DNA of 64,000 bases. Source: Sepioteuthis lessoniana (taxonomy: Eukaryota; Mollusca; Cephalopoda; Myopsida; Loliginidae). Position 1 is the stretch's first letter, and every line of letters starts with the position of its first letter. Shown here in pieces: positions 32,450 to 44,036 of this stretch. Both the position numbers and the translations under genes were made by a program. The stretch covers positions 32,501-96,500 of the forward strand of contig CAUZXS010002440.1 of assembly GCA_963585895.1 (NCBI GenBank), read 5' to 3'. The notes under the pieces are model-generated. The model did not search any database. It worked only from the letters and a program-made list of their open reading frames with translations, and had not been told where the DNA came from.

Positions 32450-34260
32450 TTCTTTAAATTCAATTTCTTTCACAGGTAATAAATAGGTAGACAATATTAT
32501 CTAACCATTTATTCATTCTCTCTCGTCTTTTACTTTTTCAATATGATTTTCTGAACTTCCTTTTTCTATCCTATCTTTCTCTTTTGATTTAATTCTTTTT
32601 TTTTCTTTCAAATTTGCTTTGCTTTCATCTTCCCATGTTTTCTTTCTATTGTTCACACAAGTTATTTGAAAGGATTTCATTAATCAATGCTCCAGCATTC
32701 TAAATTCAATAAACACGGCTTATACCTCCCTTCTCAATCCCATAGACAAAGAAAATTACATATCAATCATAAATGGTTGAAACAATTCAGAAAATATTAA
32801 TCATCATCAATTTGTGCTGATAGCATGGATTCCCTTGACTATCTCTTACCATTCATCCCTATCAGCCATCTCTCTTGGTAGGTTCACTACACTGCATCCA
32901 ATGTTTACACAAAGCTAATGTAAGTTTTTGCAGGTCGGTCAACACTGGTGTGCCCATGGGTAGGAGTCCATAGGAGAACATTGCTCATGAGTTTGTCCTT
33001 ACTTCTTCATCAGTGGTTAACATTTCTTGTTTGTCTAATTTCGATAGTTTGTGGGATGCTATTTCTAGGATCTGTTCAAAACAACATACAGCATTCTAGC
33101 TTAGTTTCCATTTAGCTTTTTCTCTAATTGTTTTGTTAGAGTCCAGGAGATGCAACTATACAGTAGTACTGACACAATTACAGCTTGGAAGAATTCCCAT
33201 TTTATTTTATCTGTTATTACAATAACACAAAGCATTACTCAATGTCACTTGAAACAAAGTGAGAGTATAACTAGGTAGACTACACTACTTAATCTCCCTC
33301 TTTCTCTCTCTCACATTTCTTTTTTCTCTTTCAGCATAACTTCCAATACTTCAGTCTTCTACCTTTTTCAGTATCACCTCTTACTCTATTTTCTTTTTTC
33401 TCTGATTTATTCTCTTTGCTGTCTTCTTCTCTTTTTTTCTTTAAGCGATTTGAAAAGATTTCCTACATCCTCAATTGGCCAACACAACTGATGTCCTCAT
33501 CTCAAACTGATTGTCCAAAGCTTATTTGAAAGTAATCATCAATAATCCTGTATTAATTCCAATAAATAATGGAGACAAAAATGTTCCTGTCAGAGGAACA
33601 TGGTCTTGTTTCTAAAGCATCCAGTGTGTAAAGAAAATGAAATTTTCATGCCTTCTTCTGATATACTGCTTCAACAACACTATCTAGCAATTATTCATAG
33701 AAATTCTTTGACAGACAAGGGAGGTTATCCCACAATATATAAATTTGACTCTTGTAACACTAAAATCTGTTTGCATATAAGATACAAAGTGGTATTACTT
33801 AATAGTAAATTTGTTATTAAGCTTTTTATTTAGAAAATAGTCATTTTGTCGAAATTCAAACAAATCTATGAATTTTTGTCACATAATAAGTTGGTACACT
33901 ACATTACTTAATATCTCTCTCTCTCTCTCTCTTTCTTCTTTTAACCTCTCTCACTATAATATCCAAAATATGAGCCCTACTCTTTCAAATCACTTCATAT
34001 TCATTCTTTTTCCTTTCATTCAAGTTCTCTTTCATTCTAATTTATTGTCTCTTCATTTTCTTTTTCTCTTTCTTCTATTTATTGAAATGATTTGAAAGGA
34101 TTTCAGTCAACTAATGTTCCAGTATTTTCAACTGACCAACATAACTGATGCTACCATCTCAATCAAAGAGACAAGCAAAAATAATTGTCCTAAGCTTATA
34201 TGAAAGTAATTATCAATAATCCTATATTAATTCTGATAATTGATATTAATACTGTGTCTC
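32450..34260 (+). repeat. triplicated pyrimidine-rich module, with nested LINE
   Basis: Three diverged direct copies of a CT-rich segment followed by tttgaaaggatttca...caacataactgatgctacca and agtaatcatcaataatcctg, at about 32500-32740, 33270-33570 and 33890-34255. The last two are most alike. The first copy is followed by an RTE-like LINE. No coding sense is seen in them. Confidence 0.7.
32800..33218 (-). pseudogene. RTE-like LINE fragment
   Basis: Minus strand, 3' tail (ttgatgatgatt) at the left, then the degraded C-terminal region. Recognisable stretches on the plus strand are gttcactacactgcatccaa, acactggtgtgcccatgggt and cagcttggaagaattcccat, matching other copies in antisense. Truncated 5' near 33218. 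Confidence 0.8.
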
Positions 34261-34654
34261 TCAGCTGCAGACAAGTTCAATATGTCTGAGTTCAGTGATC
34301 ATGTGATAGAGGTTTTGGGATTTTAAAAAAAAATTACTTCATTATTAAACCAAAATATTCATCATAATAAGTAAAGTGATAACCTTATCTTAGAAATCTC
34401 ATTAGTCCAGTTCTTAGTAAGGGTTATTGGATTATAATGATCTAATTATTTAAATGGTTGTATTGGTATTTGTCTGTGTATCTACTCTGAAGCAGAGAGT
34501 AATTATCTACTTAAGTAAATGACAGATTGCAAAAGAAATGAAAACCAGTAAACTGTGTCAGCCAGAGACTATGGCTTCAATGACAACTTAGCCAAGCCAA
34601 TAGGAAGTCAGAATGGCTGTATAAAAAGTAGGGAAGTTGACCAGAAATTCTAAG

Positions 34655-34885
34655 AGATGTTTGGATAAGAGAGGTATAAAGAAAATAGACGGAACTGAAT
34701 CTTGAGAGAAATATTGATAAAAAAAGTGGGAACTGAATCTTGATAGAGATATTATATTGATAAGAATATATGGAATAGAATCTTGTAGAGATGTTGAAAA
34801 GAAGAGATGGAACTGAATCTCAATAGAGATGTTGAAAAGAAGATAAGAAGGAGATAGAAATTAATCATGTAGAGATATTAATAGT
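34655..34885. repeat. degenerate purine-rich tandem repeat
   Basis: ggaactgaatcttgatagag-like units recur four or five times at about 45-60 bp spacing, with gatgttgaaaagaaga inserts. Confidence 0.7.
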
Positions 34886-34929
34886 GGTAACTACTTAGTA
34901 TATTTTTCCTCCTTCGCAATAGTGTTCAA

Positions 34930-35135
34930 TGTATTTATGAGGAATGGGACATAGCCATTAATGTTCATAGGTAGGGTATATAACACAATGAGGAATGGGA
35001 CATACCCATCAATGTTTATAGGTAGGGTATATAACAGTATGAGGAATGGAACATACCCATTAATGTTCATAAATAGGGTATATAACAGTATGAGAAATTG
35101 GACATACCCATTAATGTTCATAAACTCTCCATAAA
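34930..35135. repeat. 51-bp tandem repeat, four units
   Basis: gaggaatggg boxes at 34939, 34990 and 35041 and a variant at 35092 give a 51-bp period. Since 51 is divisible by 3, the minus-strand frame 34891-35199 shows a 17-residue peptide repeat (MNINGYVPFLILLYTLP-like). It has no known family and is most likely incidental. Confidence 0.85.
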
Positions 35136-35489
35136 TTAAAAAATGGAAATACTTTTGATACACCTCAATAATTTCTCTGACTAAACAATGCTCAGTCATT
35201 TTTTTTCTTTTTTGGTCATAGTATAGTTTTAGTTATTTTACTAATTTTATTCAGACTAAACATTCACCTAAGAGAGTGGTTTATGGAAACAATATTGTGA
35301 TTGATAAAACATGCTTTCTATTTGACATATATCATTATGTACATTAATTATCATGCCTGTGTGTCGAGGGGAAGTAAAAAATTTGGTAATATTTTGGCAC
35401 ATGCTAGTTTGCATGTGACCAAAACAGTTCAAGCTGTGGTAGGTACCTGCTGTGTTAGGTAGTGTTGTGGTGGTTGGTGCACTGACACA

Positions 35490-35885
35490 TTGTGCATTAC
35501 CTCACTCCATGTGTGATTTGAAAGTCACACAGATGAATGTGTAATACAATTTAATTTGCGAACTCATGCCTTACAAGTGGGCACTAGGCCATAAAAACTC
35601 AGAAACAACTAAAAACATTTGTCGTGCAAAAGATGAAGGTGCAGTTGATCACAGGACAGTGACCAGATGGTTTAAGAAATTTCACTTGGGTTGCAAAAGC
35701 CTTGATGATCAGGCAAAGTCAGCTAGGACGAAAATCTGACAGGTAACACTTGGAGAGTATCAGGCAAGCTTGACATCTCAAAGTTCAGTGTGGTTCATCA
35801 CCTTCATGACTTTGGCAATAGAATCAAGAGTTTATGATTTGTGCCTCATAATACCAAAATATAGCAAAACTTTTGATTAAATAAT
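35490..35885 (+). pseudogene. mariner transposase N-terminal relic
   Basis: With frame shifts and stops the plus strand reads KWALGHKNSETTKNICRAKD, EGAVDHRTVTRWFKKFHLGC and SLDDQAKSART, then RRVSGKL-like and VVHHLHDFGN segments. This is the paired helix-turn-helix DNA-binding region of mariner transposases (G-x-V-x-x-R-T-V-x-R-W-F-x-K-F-x-x-G-C). The DDD catalytic domain is absent. Confidence 0.8.
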
Positions 35886-36117
35886 TTGATGAGAACCCCC
35901 CCAAAAAAACTGTTATGGCAGATAGTATCATTATCTACAAAGACAAGAAAAATTTAACAATATTAAATATTGATTTTTGAATAGTATTTCTTTTCCTTCA
36001 GTAGTGTTACTGATGATATCATCTTGAATTATTTTTATTAGCTGAAACATCGTCAACCATCATTCAGTTTTGCCTCATGTTTTCTTTCAATTGCTTTTCA
36101 TCTAATAGTGTTAATAG

Positions 36118-36275
36118 AATTATCATCTGAAATTTCTGTTGACAAATACATTTGGGAAAGATATAAACCCTCTGACCTCTCAACTATGGCTAAATAGTAC
36201 TACTACTGTCCTTCTACAAGAAGAGCTTTGGCATTGAATAACACAGGAAGGTTGCTATGCCATTAAACAAAGAAA
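36118..36275 (+). repeat. SINE-C 3' fragment
   Basis: ctatggctaaatagtactac, tgtccttctacaagaaga and the hairpin tail ttggcattgaataacacagg...gttgctatgccattaaac. Confidence 0.75.
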
Positions 36276-36373
36276 TTAAACTTGAATTTTTTTATTAAAT
36301 AAAGCATTGTCAACCATTATTTAGTTTTGCCTCATGTTTCTTTCATCTTAATTTCATTTGTTTTCATCAAGTA

Positions 36374-36562
36374 GTTTGGTTTGGTTTCTTTGTTTAATGG
36401 CATATCAACTCTTTTTAGGTTATTTAATGCCAAAGCCATTCTCCTAAAAGAACAGTAGTAGTACTATTTAACCCATATCTGAGAGGATAAGGGGGTTCAT
36501 ACTCGCGTACTACAATTCCGCAGTCCATCGCTTTAACCATTACACCACGAGGACACTCCCCA
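36374..36562 (-). repeat. SINE-C copy, near full length
   Basis: Hairpin tail at the left (tggcatatcaactcttttta), body (agaacagtagtagtactatt), and the head in antisense (ctttaaccattacaccacga). A short internal deletion removes the segment before the B box. Confidence 0.85.
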
Positions 36563-36574
36563 AGTAGTTTGGTT

Positions 36575-37310
36575 TGATATATCTGTGCTGTGGCATATCA
36601 ACTCCTTATGGGTTATCTAATGCCAAAATCTGATTCATTTTTAGGTGCTTGATTGTAATCATAACCATATTTTCAATTTTCAGCTACAATCACCCTTCTT
36701 ATTTGTATTTGGGTCTATTTTTTATTCCTATATCTAATACTGATGATTTATATACAATAATATGGTTTAAAAACTTATTTTATTTCATAATAATCATCTG
36801 TTTGATTTTATGGCAAATCAACCATTGAAGGTTATTTAATGCCAAATCCATTTTTATACATATAAACAGCTCTATTTCAAACAATTCAATTTAGCATGAG
36901 TACAGTTTTTTTGTTTATATACAATTCAGTTTAGCATAAGTACACAGTTTAGTTCTATTTGACCCAAAGATAGGACCCTATCAGGAGCTACCACTTCGGA
37001 ACAGCATGGACCTGGAAGTGATGGCAATAAAGGAGTAGTCTACATTCGCCAAAGCTCCAACATTACTGGAGACTCACCATCAGATTGTTTAGTGTCATAT
37101 CAATGTTTGCAAGCAACTATATGCTGTCAAGTATTCTTATCTAACACCAATAATTTGCAAGCAATTATATGATGTCAAGTAATGCAGAATAATAAACCTT
37201 ACTAAACAATTATAGCTTCTAGTAAGCATTCTTACAACAAATAATTTGCACACAGTTATATAGTATTAAGTATTCCTTTTTAATACAAATAATTTTTAAA
37301 CAGGAAAAGT
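36575..37310 (-). repeat. D element, antisense copy with broken arrays
   Basis: Two tail hairpins (36592, 36805), internal units, core (gctaccacttcggaacagca, gagactcaccatcagattgt) at 36970-37100, then further internal units (tatatgctgtcaagtattct, gatgtcaagtaatgc) to 37310, perhaps from a second copy. Confidence 0.7.
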
Positions 37311-37312
37311 TT

Positions 37313-37560
37313 AGCGAGAGAAATAACTTACCACACAATTCAAAGTGAGCAGGAACATGTCTTGTGTGCAGGATGCTGACAGAGTGAGAAATATCGCCTT
37401 TCTTGGAGTTACAATTTATAAGACACCTATTCTAGCAAGAGAAAATTTGTCTTATAAACTGTAATTCCAAGAATGGCCATATTTCTCACTCTGTTAGCAT
37501 TTTGCATGCAAGACATGTTCGTGCTCACTTTGAACTCTGAGGTAAGTTATTTCTCTTGCT
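37313..37560. repeat. long foldback (inverted repeat) with 112-nt arms
   Basis: Left arm 37313-37424 and right arm 37449-37560 are complementary without gaps, with about 14 mismatches by eye (near 87% identity). The loop is 24 nt. Arm ends read agcgagagaaataacttac and its complement. No TSD or coding frame was seen. Could be a MITE or foldback element, or an inverted duplication. Confidence 0.92.
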
Positions 37561-37561
37561 A

Positions 37562-37775
37562 CAAAGGGGGAATCCCTCGTAGCGTTGTAACTAACATATT
37601 GGATGGGACATCATAGTAGGCAAGATCAAACTCTAGTTGCACTATTATATTCACTTTCAGACTAATACCCCAGGGAAAGGCATGAACCCCCTTATACCTG
37701 CCACTACTGTTCATCAATAAGGTTGGCTTTGGCATTAAATAACCCACAGAAGTTGATATGCCATTAGATAAAAAA
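37562..37775 (+). repeat. SINE-C copy
   Basis: Degraded head (cctcgtagcgttgtaactaa), body (ttatattcactttcagacta, aggcatgaacccccttatac) and hairpin tail (ttggcattaaataacccaca...gttgatatgccattag). It starts 2 bp after the foldback. Confidence 0.82.
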
Positions 37776-38219
37776 AAATAACCAATTTTCAAACAGATCA
37801 ATTTGAGCCATAAAAGTTACATACAGTTGTTTCAAAGACTTGGTAATTGGTTCTTTTCACCATGAAGTAATCGTCTATCTCTGGCTAATGATGTATCCCC
37901 AAAACTTACGTCTAACATTATCTTTTATCATCCTCGAATCAAACAATGCTCCACAGGTGCAGAAATATGATCAGGTTTTTAGAAATGTATTGAATTTATT
38001 GTTATACAATCTCACAGATGTTGCTTTCAACTAATTCTAAAATAAACTTGCAGTAACATTTTCATACACATTTAAAATTAGCTTTTATAAATAAGATTTA
38101 TGAGATATCTTTTTGTTGTTGCTTTCAATATAAAATAATTGTATAATGTATATTTTGTCACTAGAATTACATAAAACTTATATAATATATCATATTATAT
38201 AATAAAGTTACATAACATG

Positions 38220-38515
38220 AAAAAGTGTGTCAAAAGTATTTGTTTTTTCCCCCCAGATTTTTTTTATATACATATCTAAAAAATATGATCCCACAATATC
38301 ATATATATCAGGGTGTATCAAAAGAATGTGTTCTTTTGGTATTTTAAAGACCTTTACTCAAAAGTTTGTTTCATGAGCATATCTAAAGACTGATGCCACA
38401 ATATCAGAGATATCAGTTTATCAAAATTATTTGGTTCTTTTTTTTTTGTTTTTTAAAGACCTTTACTCAAATTTTTTTTCCCTGTAAACATCTAAAGAAT
38501 ATGGCCTAACTATAA
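38220..38515. repeat. about 105-bp tandem repeat, nearly three units
   Basis: cacaatatcatatatatcag (38292) and cacaatatcagagatatcag (38397), and the following ttttaaagacctttactcaa at two places, show the period. The third unit is partial. Confidence 0.75.
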
Positions 38516-38777
38516 TCAAAATTATCATTTGATAATCAGTATGTCACCTCTTTGATTGTACCCTCTGCTACAAGTTTTAAGATTCTGGTAATTTTGCAGT
38601 ATTATCTTAAACTTGGCCACAGAGTTATTGAAGCTGCTCATTGTATTTGGTAAGTTATAAAAGATATAGATCAACATATGACCATAATGCCTCAAACTGG
38701 TTAAAAATATTTTGGACAGCCATCAGCTGTCAATTATGTTGCTTTTAAATATTTATAGTTAAATAGTTATCCTCGTA

Positions 38778-38970
38778 AAAGGTGGCCTCTGTGACCCAAG
38801 TTGAACAAAGCTGTTTGCTTTTCACAAAGCACTAATGCTCTTGGCAAAGGTATAAATCTTACTATTCTCCTTCCAGCTATGGGTAAATAATAGGGGCAGA
38901 CTAGGTTATTTAACCCTGGTATGACAACTGGCCTAGGAGAAGAAAAACTGAGAATTCAAACTAGTTGTAG
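38778..38970 (+). repeat. SINE-A copy, diverged
   Basis: ggcctctgtgacccaagttg head remnant, then ctttgcttttcacaaagcac-like and ttccagctatgggtaaataa body; the tail is replaced by unrelated sequence. Confidence 0.7.
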
Positions 38971-39259
38971 AACTAGAGAGGGATGGACTCAGTCAGGCTA
39001 GTCTCGCCCAAGACATGCTAGCACCCCAACAACCAAAACAGGTTACAGGACCAGTGAGACAGTGAGGAACTAGACCCCCAACACTCAAAAACTCCCAGAA
39101 TTGACAGGATTATAAAAAGATACCATATGCAGAGAATTAAAATACTCTTTAAAAAAAACCATGAGATCTCAAGACGATTCTGGGAATTCTCAGTTGATTA
39201 AAATACAAAAATATGTTTGATATACCCTCATCTTGTGTGTTTTTCAAAGAGTTACTTAC

Positions 39260-39332
39260 CCCATAGGGAGATCAAATGCAAAATTAAACTCATGCCTTCC
39301 TTCAACCAAAGTCTCTCGTCCTTCAGAAACTT
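39260..39332 (-). CDS. ARRDC: alpha-arrestin exon, end of N-terminal arrestin domain
   Basis: A 73-nt exon: 2 nt, 23 codons (VSEGRETLVEG, then RHEFNFAFDLPM), then 2 nt. The acceptor is a tttcag on the minus strand and the donor is GTAAGT, read on the plus strand as ttac at 39256-39259. The residues match the strand of the arrestin N domain (G-R-H-E-F-x-F-x-F-x-L-P) that precedes the FEGKHGS block in ARRDC proteins. Exit phase 2 fits the 1-nt entry of the next exon, giving glycine. It is the most upstream exon I recognise. The preceding exon must end with 1 nt of a split codon and was not found in the 24.7 kb to the right. Confidence 0.85.
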
Positions 39333-39804
39333 CTGAAATATATAACAAAAAAAAAAAAACAGAAAAAATAAATTAAGATTGTTAAAACTGGCAGAATAGC
39401 AAAATATCAAAGATCTTTTTATTACTAAAATTTATGATATATAAATTAACCTTCCTCGATTTACATTTTATTTGGGCAGGGATTTTTGCCCTTGTTTTCA
39501 GAATGAATTTTCTGAATGATTGCTCAGAGGTGCCTGATGTAATTGCCATAGCAACAAAGGAAAAGGTGGGAAAACAGATTTCTTTCACGCAGAAAGATGT
39601 AGGAGATTTTGCTCCTCCATGGATATTTCCCTTTCTGGGGAGTCATAGTCAATTCTTATGCTACTAGAGTTGAAGTAAAAAAAAAATATATAAATAAATA
39701 AGAATAAATAAACAAAAACAAAAGTACTAACTAATTCTTAATAAATTTGATTTGCAAAATTTCTTATTTCATAGATAATAATTTGATTATCCTTGTTTTC
39801 ATTT

Positions 39805-39980
39805 CATTTCATTTCTTTGTTTAATGGCATATCATCCTACTAGGGTTGTTTCATGGCAAAGCTAATACGCAGAAAATACATTTGTGTGCTCATAAAATCA
39901 GACTGCGATGAAAGGTCAATTTTTAAACAGAGACCTGCAGGTTTGAATCCAGAACAATATTCATTTACTAAGATTAGCAT
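39805..39980 (-). repeat. SINE-C tail and SINE fragments
   Basis: tttgtttaatggcatatcat and gttgtttcatggcaaagc form the hairpin tail of a short copy. The gacctgcaggtttgaatcca piece looks like SINE-A antisense. Confidence 0.5.
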
Positions 39981-40039
39981 AGTTTAGTTGGCACAAAGCC
40001 ACAAGTGTAGGCATCCGGTGAGAATCAACATCACAAATA

Positions 40040-40565
40040 ATGGTTTCAATGAGGGATTGATTTTAATGGCAAGTCAACCTATTGAGAGTTATTTTATGCT
40101 TAGAGGTTAGGGAATTGCATTCATTGTATATTTATATTTACATTTTTCTGTGTAGGCGTTTTTTAAGAATTTTTTTTGCACATATATCAATTATTCATAT
40201 CTAACACAAATAATTTGTACACAGTTGTATGGTTTCAAGTATTCCTATTTAATACTAATAATTACAAGGTTTCAAGTAATTATTTCTATTTAAAGATTGT
40301 CATTGGTTTGCACACAGTTATATTGGCTTCAAGTAACTAATGATAATCCTTAGTAAACAATTCTAGCTTCAAGTAACTATTCTTAATATAGATAATTTAC
40401 ACTTATATGGTTTCAAGCATTCTTATCAAATACAAGTAATTTTTAGATAGATCTATTGGACCAATAGATGTGATTGTGACAGGTACATCAACTATGGATC
40501 AGGATCTGGGATTAATGGTAATAAAGGGGTACTCTACAATTCCTAAATCTATTTGACCCACGACA
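40040..40565 (-). repeat. D element, antisense copy
   Basis: Tail (tggcaagtcaacctattgag), leader (ttagggaattgcattcattg), internal units (gtatggtttcaagtattcct) and shortened core (atcaggatctgggattaatg). Confidence 0.75.
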
Positions 40566-40749
40566 GATAATAGCTTAGTAAATCACTAGGTAATGTTCTA
40601 TTCCAGCCTCCAGGCTAGGATTAAAGTATAATATCTGTTCATTTTATATTAATATCGTGCTCATGATCAGTGTTTGAAGTGAGGGGAGAATTTGTAAAGT
40701 TATAAAAAAAAAATAAGACAAATATCTAATTACAGAAATATTTGAATCA

Positions 40750-41010
40750 TTTGTTTGCACAAAGTTATATAAAATCAAGTATTCCTATCCAATACAAATA
40801 ATTTTCAAACAGGTATATTTGATTCATAGATGAGAATCAAACAAGTAATACTACTCCTACACAAAGTGGACAGAGGTGTAATGGGAATGGAGGTGTACAC
40901 CACACTGTCCAGACACAGGAGCCTCACCATAAGATACAATTTAATATCATACTCATGATGCTCCTTTATGAAGTAAGGTCTTACTCCTCAGTAGGGGACA
41001 CAGCATATTT
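40750..41010 (-). repeat. D element core copy
   Basis: tataaaatcaagtattccta, agtggacagaggtgtaatgg, gagcctcaccataagataca. The hairpin tail is missing. Confidence 0.65.
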
Positions 41011-41088
41011 TAAGCCCCCCACCAACAGGAACCCATGGGATTTGATCAAGAGTACAGAAAGTGACCAGATGACATAACACTTTTTTTT

Positions 41089-41380
41089 GATGGTGCCCGT
41101 GGTATAATGGTTATTGTCGTAGGAAATGGACACGGCAATACAAGTTCAAATCCTGGACGAGACTGATTGCATTTCACATAGCACTAATACCCTTGGGAAA
41201 GGTATGAATCCAATTATTCCCCCTCCAGCTATGAGTAAATAGAAGGGCAGACTGGGTTCTTCAGCCTTGGTAAGGCAACTAGTCTTGGAGAAGTAAAACT
41301 CTGAATTCAAGCCTGTTAAACTCCACTTAAAAATTGACCTTGTGTCATATCCTGCCCGAGCGGAGGGGTTGGTAAATATG
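41089..41380 (+). repeat. SINE-A, full length, with target-site duplication
   Basis: A box tggtataatgg (41100-41110), B box gttcaaatcc (41144-41153), complete body and tail. A 15-bp TSD, ataacactttttttt, lies at 41074-41088 and 41381-41395. The 84-codon frame on the minus strand is incidental. Confidence 0.95.
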
Positions 41381-41399
41381 ATAACACTTTTTTTTTCCA

Positions 41400-42365
41400 T
41401 TTTGAGGCAACAAGTCTATAAATTAGAATTTTACCTGTAGTAGCCACTTCTGTAGAAGTAAATTGATTAAATTAGTGATGGTTACCAGCATCTTTGCTGA
41501 TTAAGTACAGGTGATTTTCAGACATATTCTTTTGACGCTTGTTGCAGTTGAAACCTACCATTTCCTTATGTCCTCCATGCTTTTCTTTTATAGTGGGGTG
41601 GGGGTGGGATCTTGGCCACTTGCAGAAGATACAGTCAGCATATTCTGAACTCCACTAAAAAGGGAAGCATGTCATTGAAGGTGCCCAATTTGAAACAGTA
41701 TATCACAGTGATAACCAGTCTTCTTACATAAAAAAAATATTAAATAGGACAAGTTGCCAAATTTTTAATCCATTTCAATTTTTAATCAACACTAAAAGTC
41801 TTCATAATTGGCTACCTTAATTCTCTCTCCTCTCTTAACCTTTTTTTTCTTCTTGTTGTTTAATAGCAGGTCATTGTGTATCATCAAAATTGAAAGATGA
41901 AGAAGCAGTTTCAGTCTGCATATTCATCATTTTCCCCTTCCCCTTTCTCATCTTAGTTGGATGGCTATCAAATAAACCTGATCTTAGCCACAGCCTCTGA
42001 TCTTCAGCAATAATCAGCTTTGCTTCCTCTAAGCTCCATCTTCTCTACAAATCTGACCTAACAACCTCCATTAAAAAAAAAAAAATGGTTTCCTATTTGT
42101 GTTGGATCAATTGTTTCAGTTGGCTCATCAGACCAAATTTATTTTCTTTCTTCTTTTTCAAATCTATTTTTATTAAAATGGACACAACAAAATCTGTGCG
42201 ACTAATCTTAGTATCTTTGTTATTAATCAGACTGCAATCTCTTATTAATTCTGACTAGAATTTTCTTTTAGCTTTTTATAAATTTTAACTGCTTTTTAGA
42301 GCACCTCACTCGGGTTATCATTTCTATGACAGCAAGAAATAGCTATCTTTCTGAATGAAGTTTGT
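41400..42365. other. no recognised gene
   Basis: Apart from a D-core end fragment at about 41585-41660 (gccacttgcagaagatacag, tcagcatattctgaac), nothing recognised. Confidence 0.4.
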
Positions 42366-42369
42366 CAGT

Positions 42370-42745
42370 ACTACAATATAGTTGCACTATTTAGACTAAC
42401 AAAACGCCAGGATAAAAAGCTAGAAGGGAACTACACAAGGATATTATGTACTATTTTAAACAAATCCTGGAAGAAGCACTCAACAAAACAGCAGCTGTAC
42501 AGCCACTTAGCTCCTATCTCACAAACCATCCAAGTAAGATGAGCAAGTAAGGACGGACTAATAAGTGACATTCTCCAATGGATGCACCAAGTATTAGTCA
42601 ACCAGCAAAAACTTACATTTATCACCTCAGTGTGGACACAGGGTGCTGTTTACAGAACTTGCTAATAGGGATAGATGGCAAGAGAGACTCAATAGAATCC
42701 ATGCTGCAAGCACACCCTGATGATGATGATGATGATGATGATGAA
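42370..42745 (+). pseudogene. RTE-like LINE, 3' fragment with long GAT tail
   Basis: acgccaggataaaaagctag, aacaaatcctggaagaagca, cagctgtacagccacttagc and atgctgcaagcacaccc match the C-terminal ORF region, truncated at about 42370. The tail is gat repeated eight times (about 42719-42742), the longest of the copies and the source of an apparent poly-Asp frame. An isolated hairpin tail of the C/D type follows at 42840-42885. Confidence 0.82.
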
Positions 42746-43074
42746 GATAAACCAGAAATTACCACTTTTGATGACATAGATGCATTTAAAAAAACCGTTT
42801 TAAAAATCCCACTGTGTCAAAATTGAGCTCTAATAAAATTTTGGAATTAAATAACCCCTGAGGGGTTGATATGCTGTTCAATAAACAAAACAAAACCTCC
42901 CATGGGCTAATTTATCTCCAATGCTCATTACCATAGGCTTTAATTTTACCTTTAAATGATCACTTCACCTTGTCCAACTTTATAAAATTATTTACTCAAA
43001 CAACATTATTATTATTATTGTTTGATGTGCATATATATGTAATAAACAAGTGAGATAGCTTGGCATCCCTATTT

Positions 43075-43625
43075 GGTTGGCTGGTTGGTTAGGTTTAAGG
43101 CATATTAACCCTTGTAGCTTATTCAATGCCAACTCCTGTTTATATATATATATATGATTGGTAATGAATAGTTTGTAGGTAACATTATTTTTAAACAAAC
43201 CCACAGTTAAATGGTTTCAAGTATTGCTAATATTGATAATACTATTTAGTATTAATCATTTGTTGGCACACTGTTAAATTGTTACAAATATGGCTATCTA
43301 ACACTAATAGTTTTATTTGCACACAATTAAATGGTTTCAAATATTGCTATGTAACACAAACAATTCAATTTAACATCAGTCACTTGTTTGCACACAGTTA
43401 AATGGTTAAAGAGTTGTATTTGACCCATAGTTACAATCACTCTGGGTCTGAGTCAACCTGGGAGTAATGGCATTGAAGGAGTATTCCACATTCTCCAAAG
43501 CTCTAGGTCTGAAGCCTCACCATCAGACGCAGTTTAGTGTCATATCAAGAACACTCATTGAGGGGGGGGGTTGTCTTATCCCACAACATTGATGCAGTTG
43601 ATGTATTCTACAGCCTCAGGCTACC
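43075..43625 (-). repeat. D element, antisense copy
   Basis: Tail (aggcatattaacccttgtag), TA tract, four internal units (ttaaatggtttcaagtattg), core (actctgggtctgagtcaacc, cctcaccatcagacgcagtt) and end (gatgtattctacagcctcag). Confidence 0.8.
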
Positions 43626-44036
43626 CTTGCTAGCTAGGAGAAAGTTCTACCTTGGTACAGTATTTAAGCTCTGTATTTTTTTCTGGAAAAGTTTTAGTAT
43701 CAGTTACCAAGAGATGCTGTACTTATGTAAACCATGAATTGTTAGATCCTTTTGACTTTGCTGTAATTATTATTACTTTTGTGGCCACCTATATATTCCA
43801 ACAATTTCCATTATTGCTTATTATGAAATATTTTCTGCTTTGGTTTCTCTAACAATGTTTTATTAATCATTGTAGGATATTTTTCACTATCATGATTTCT
43901 TGCTTTACAACTAGATTGCTTTTTATATCAATAAATTTTTCTGTTAGAGCTCAAGTTGTTTTCTAATGTATTGCCAGCTTGCTTTAAAAATTACATGCCG
44001 AAATATATGAAACATTTTTTTTCTTACTTTGCCTGC

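Larger units (their letters stand above)
9170..39332 (-). other. ARRDC: alpha-arrestin (ARRDC-like) gene, span of recognised exons
   Basis: Seven exons on the minus strand join in phase into an alpha-arrestin of the ARRDC2/3/4 group. In this family the protein is a cytosolic and endosomal adaptor that recruits NEDD4-type HECT ubiquitin ligases, through PPxY motifs, to membrane cargo. Order of the coding parts: end of arrestin N domain, the conserved FEGKHGSIRYWLKAEM block, the C domain starting near CCWLCTSGPISITA, then a proline- and tyrosine-rich tail with PPPY, PPTY and PPAY. Introns are about 11.6, 2.7, 1.9, 6.3, 4.4 and 2.4 kb and consist largely of SINEs, LINEs and D elements. The start exon(s) covering roughly the first 90-100 residues and the terminal exon with the stop codon are not recognised. 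Family assignment is firm; the paralogue is not. Confidence 0.9.

Noticed and set aside
42719..42742. Poly-aspartate coding stretch
   Set aside because: It is the GAT tail of a LINE.
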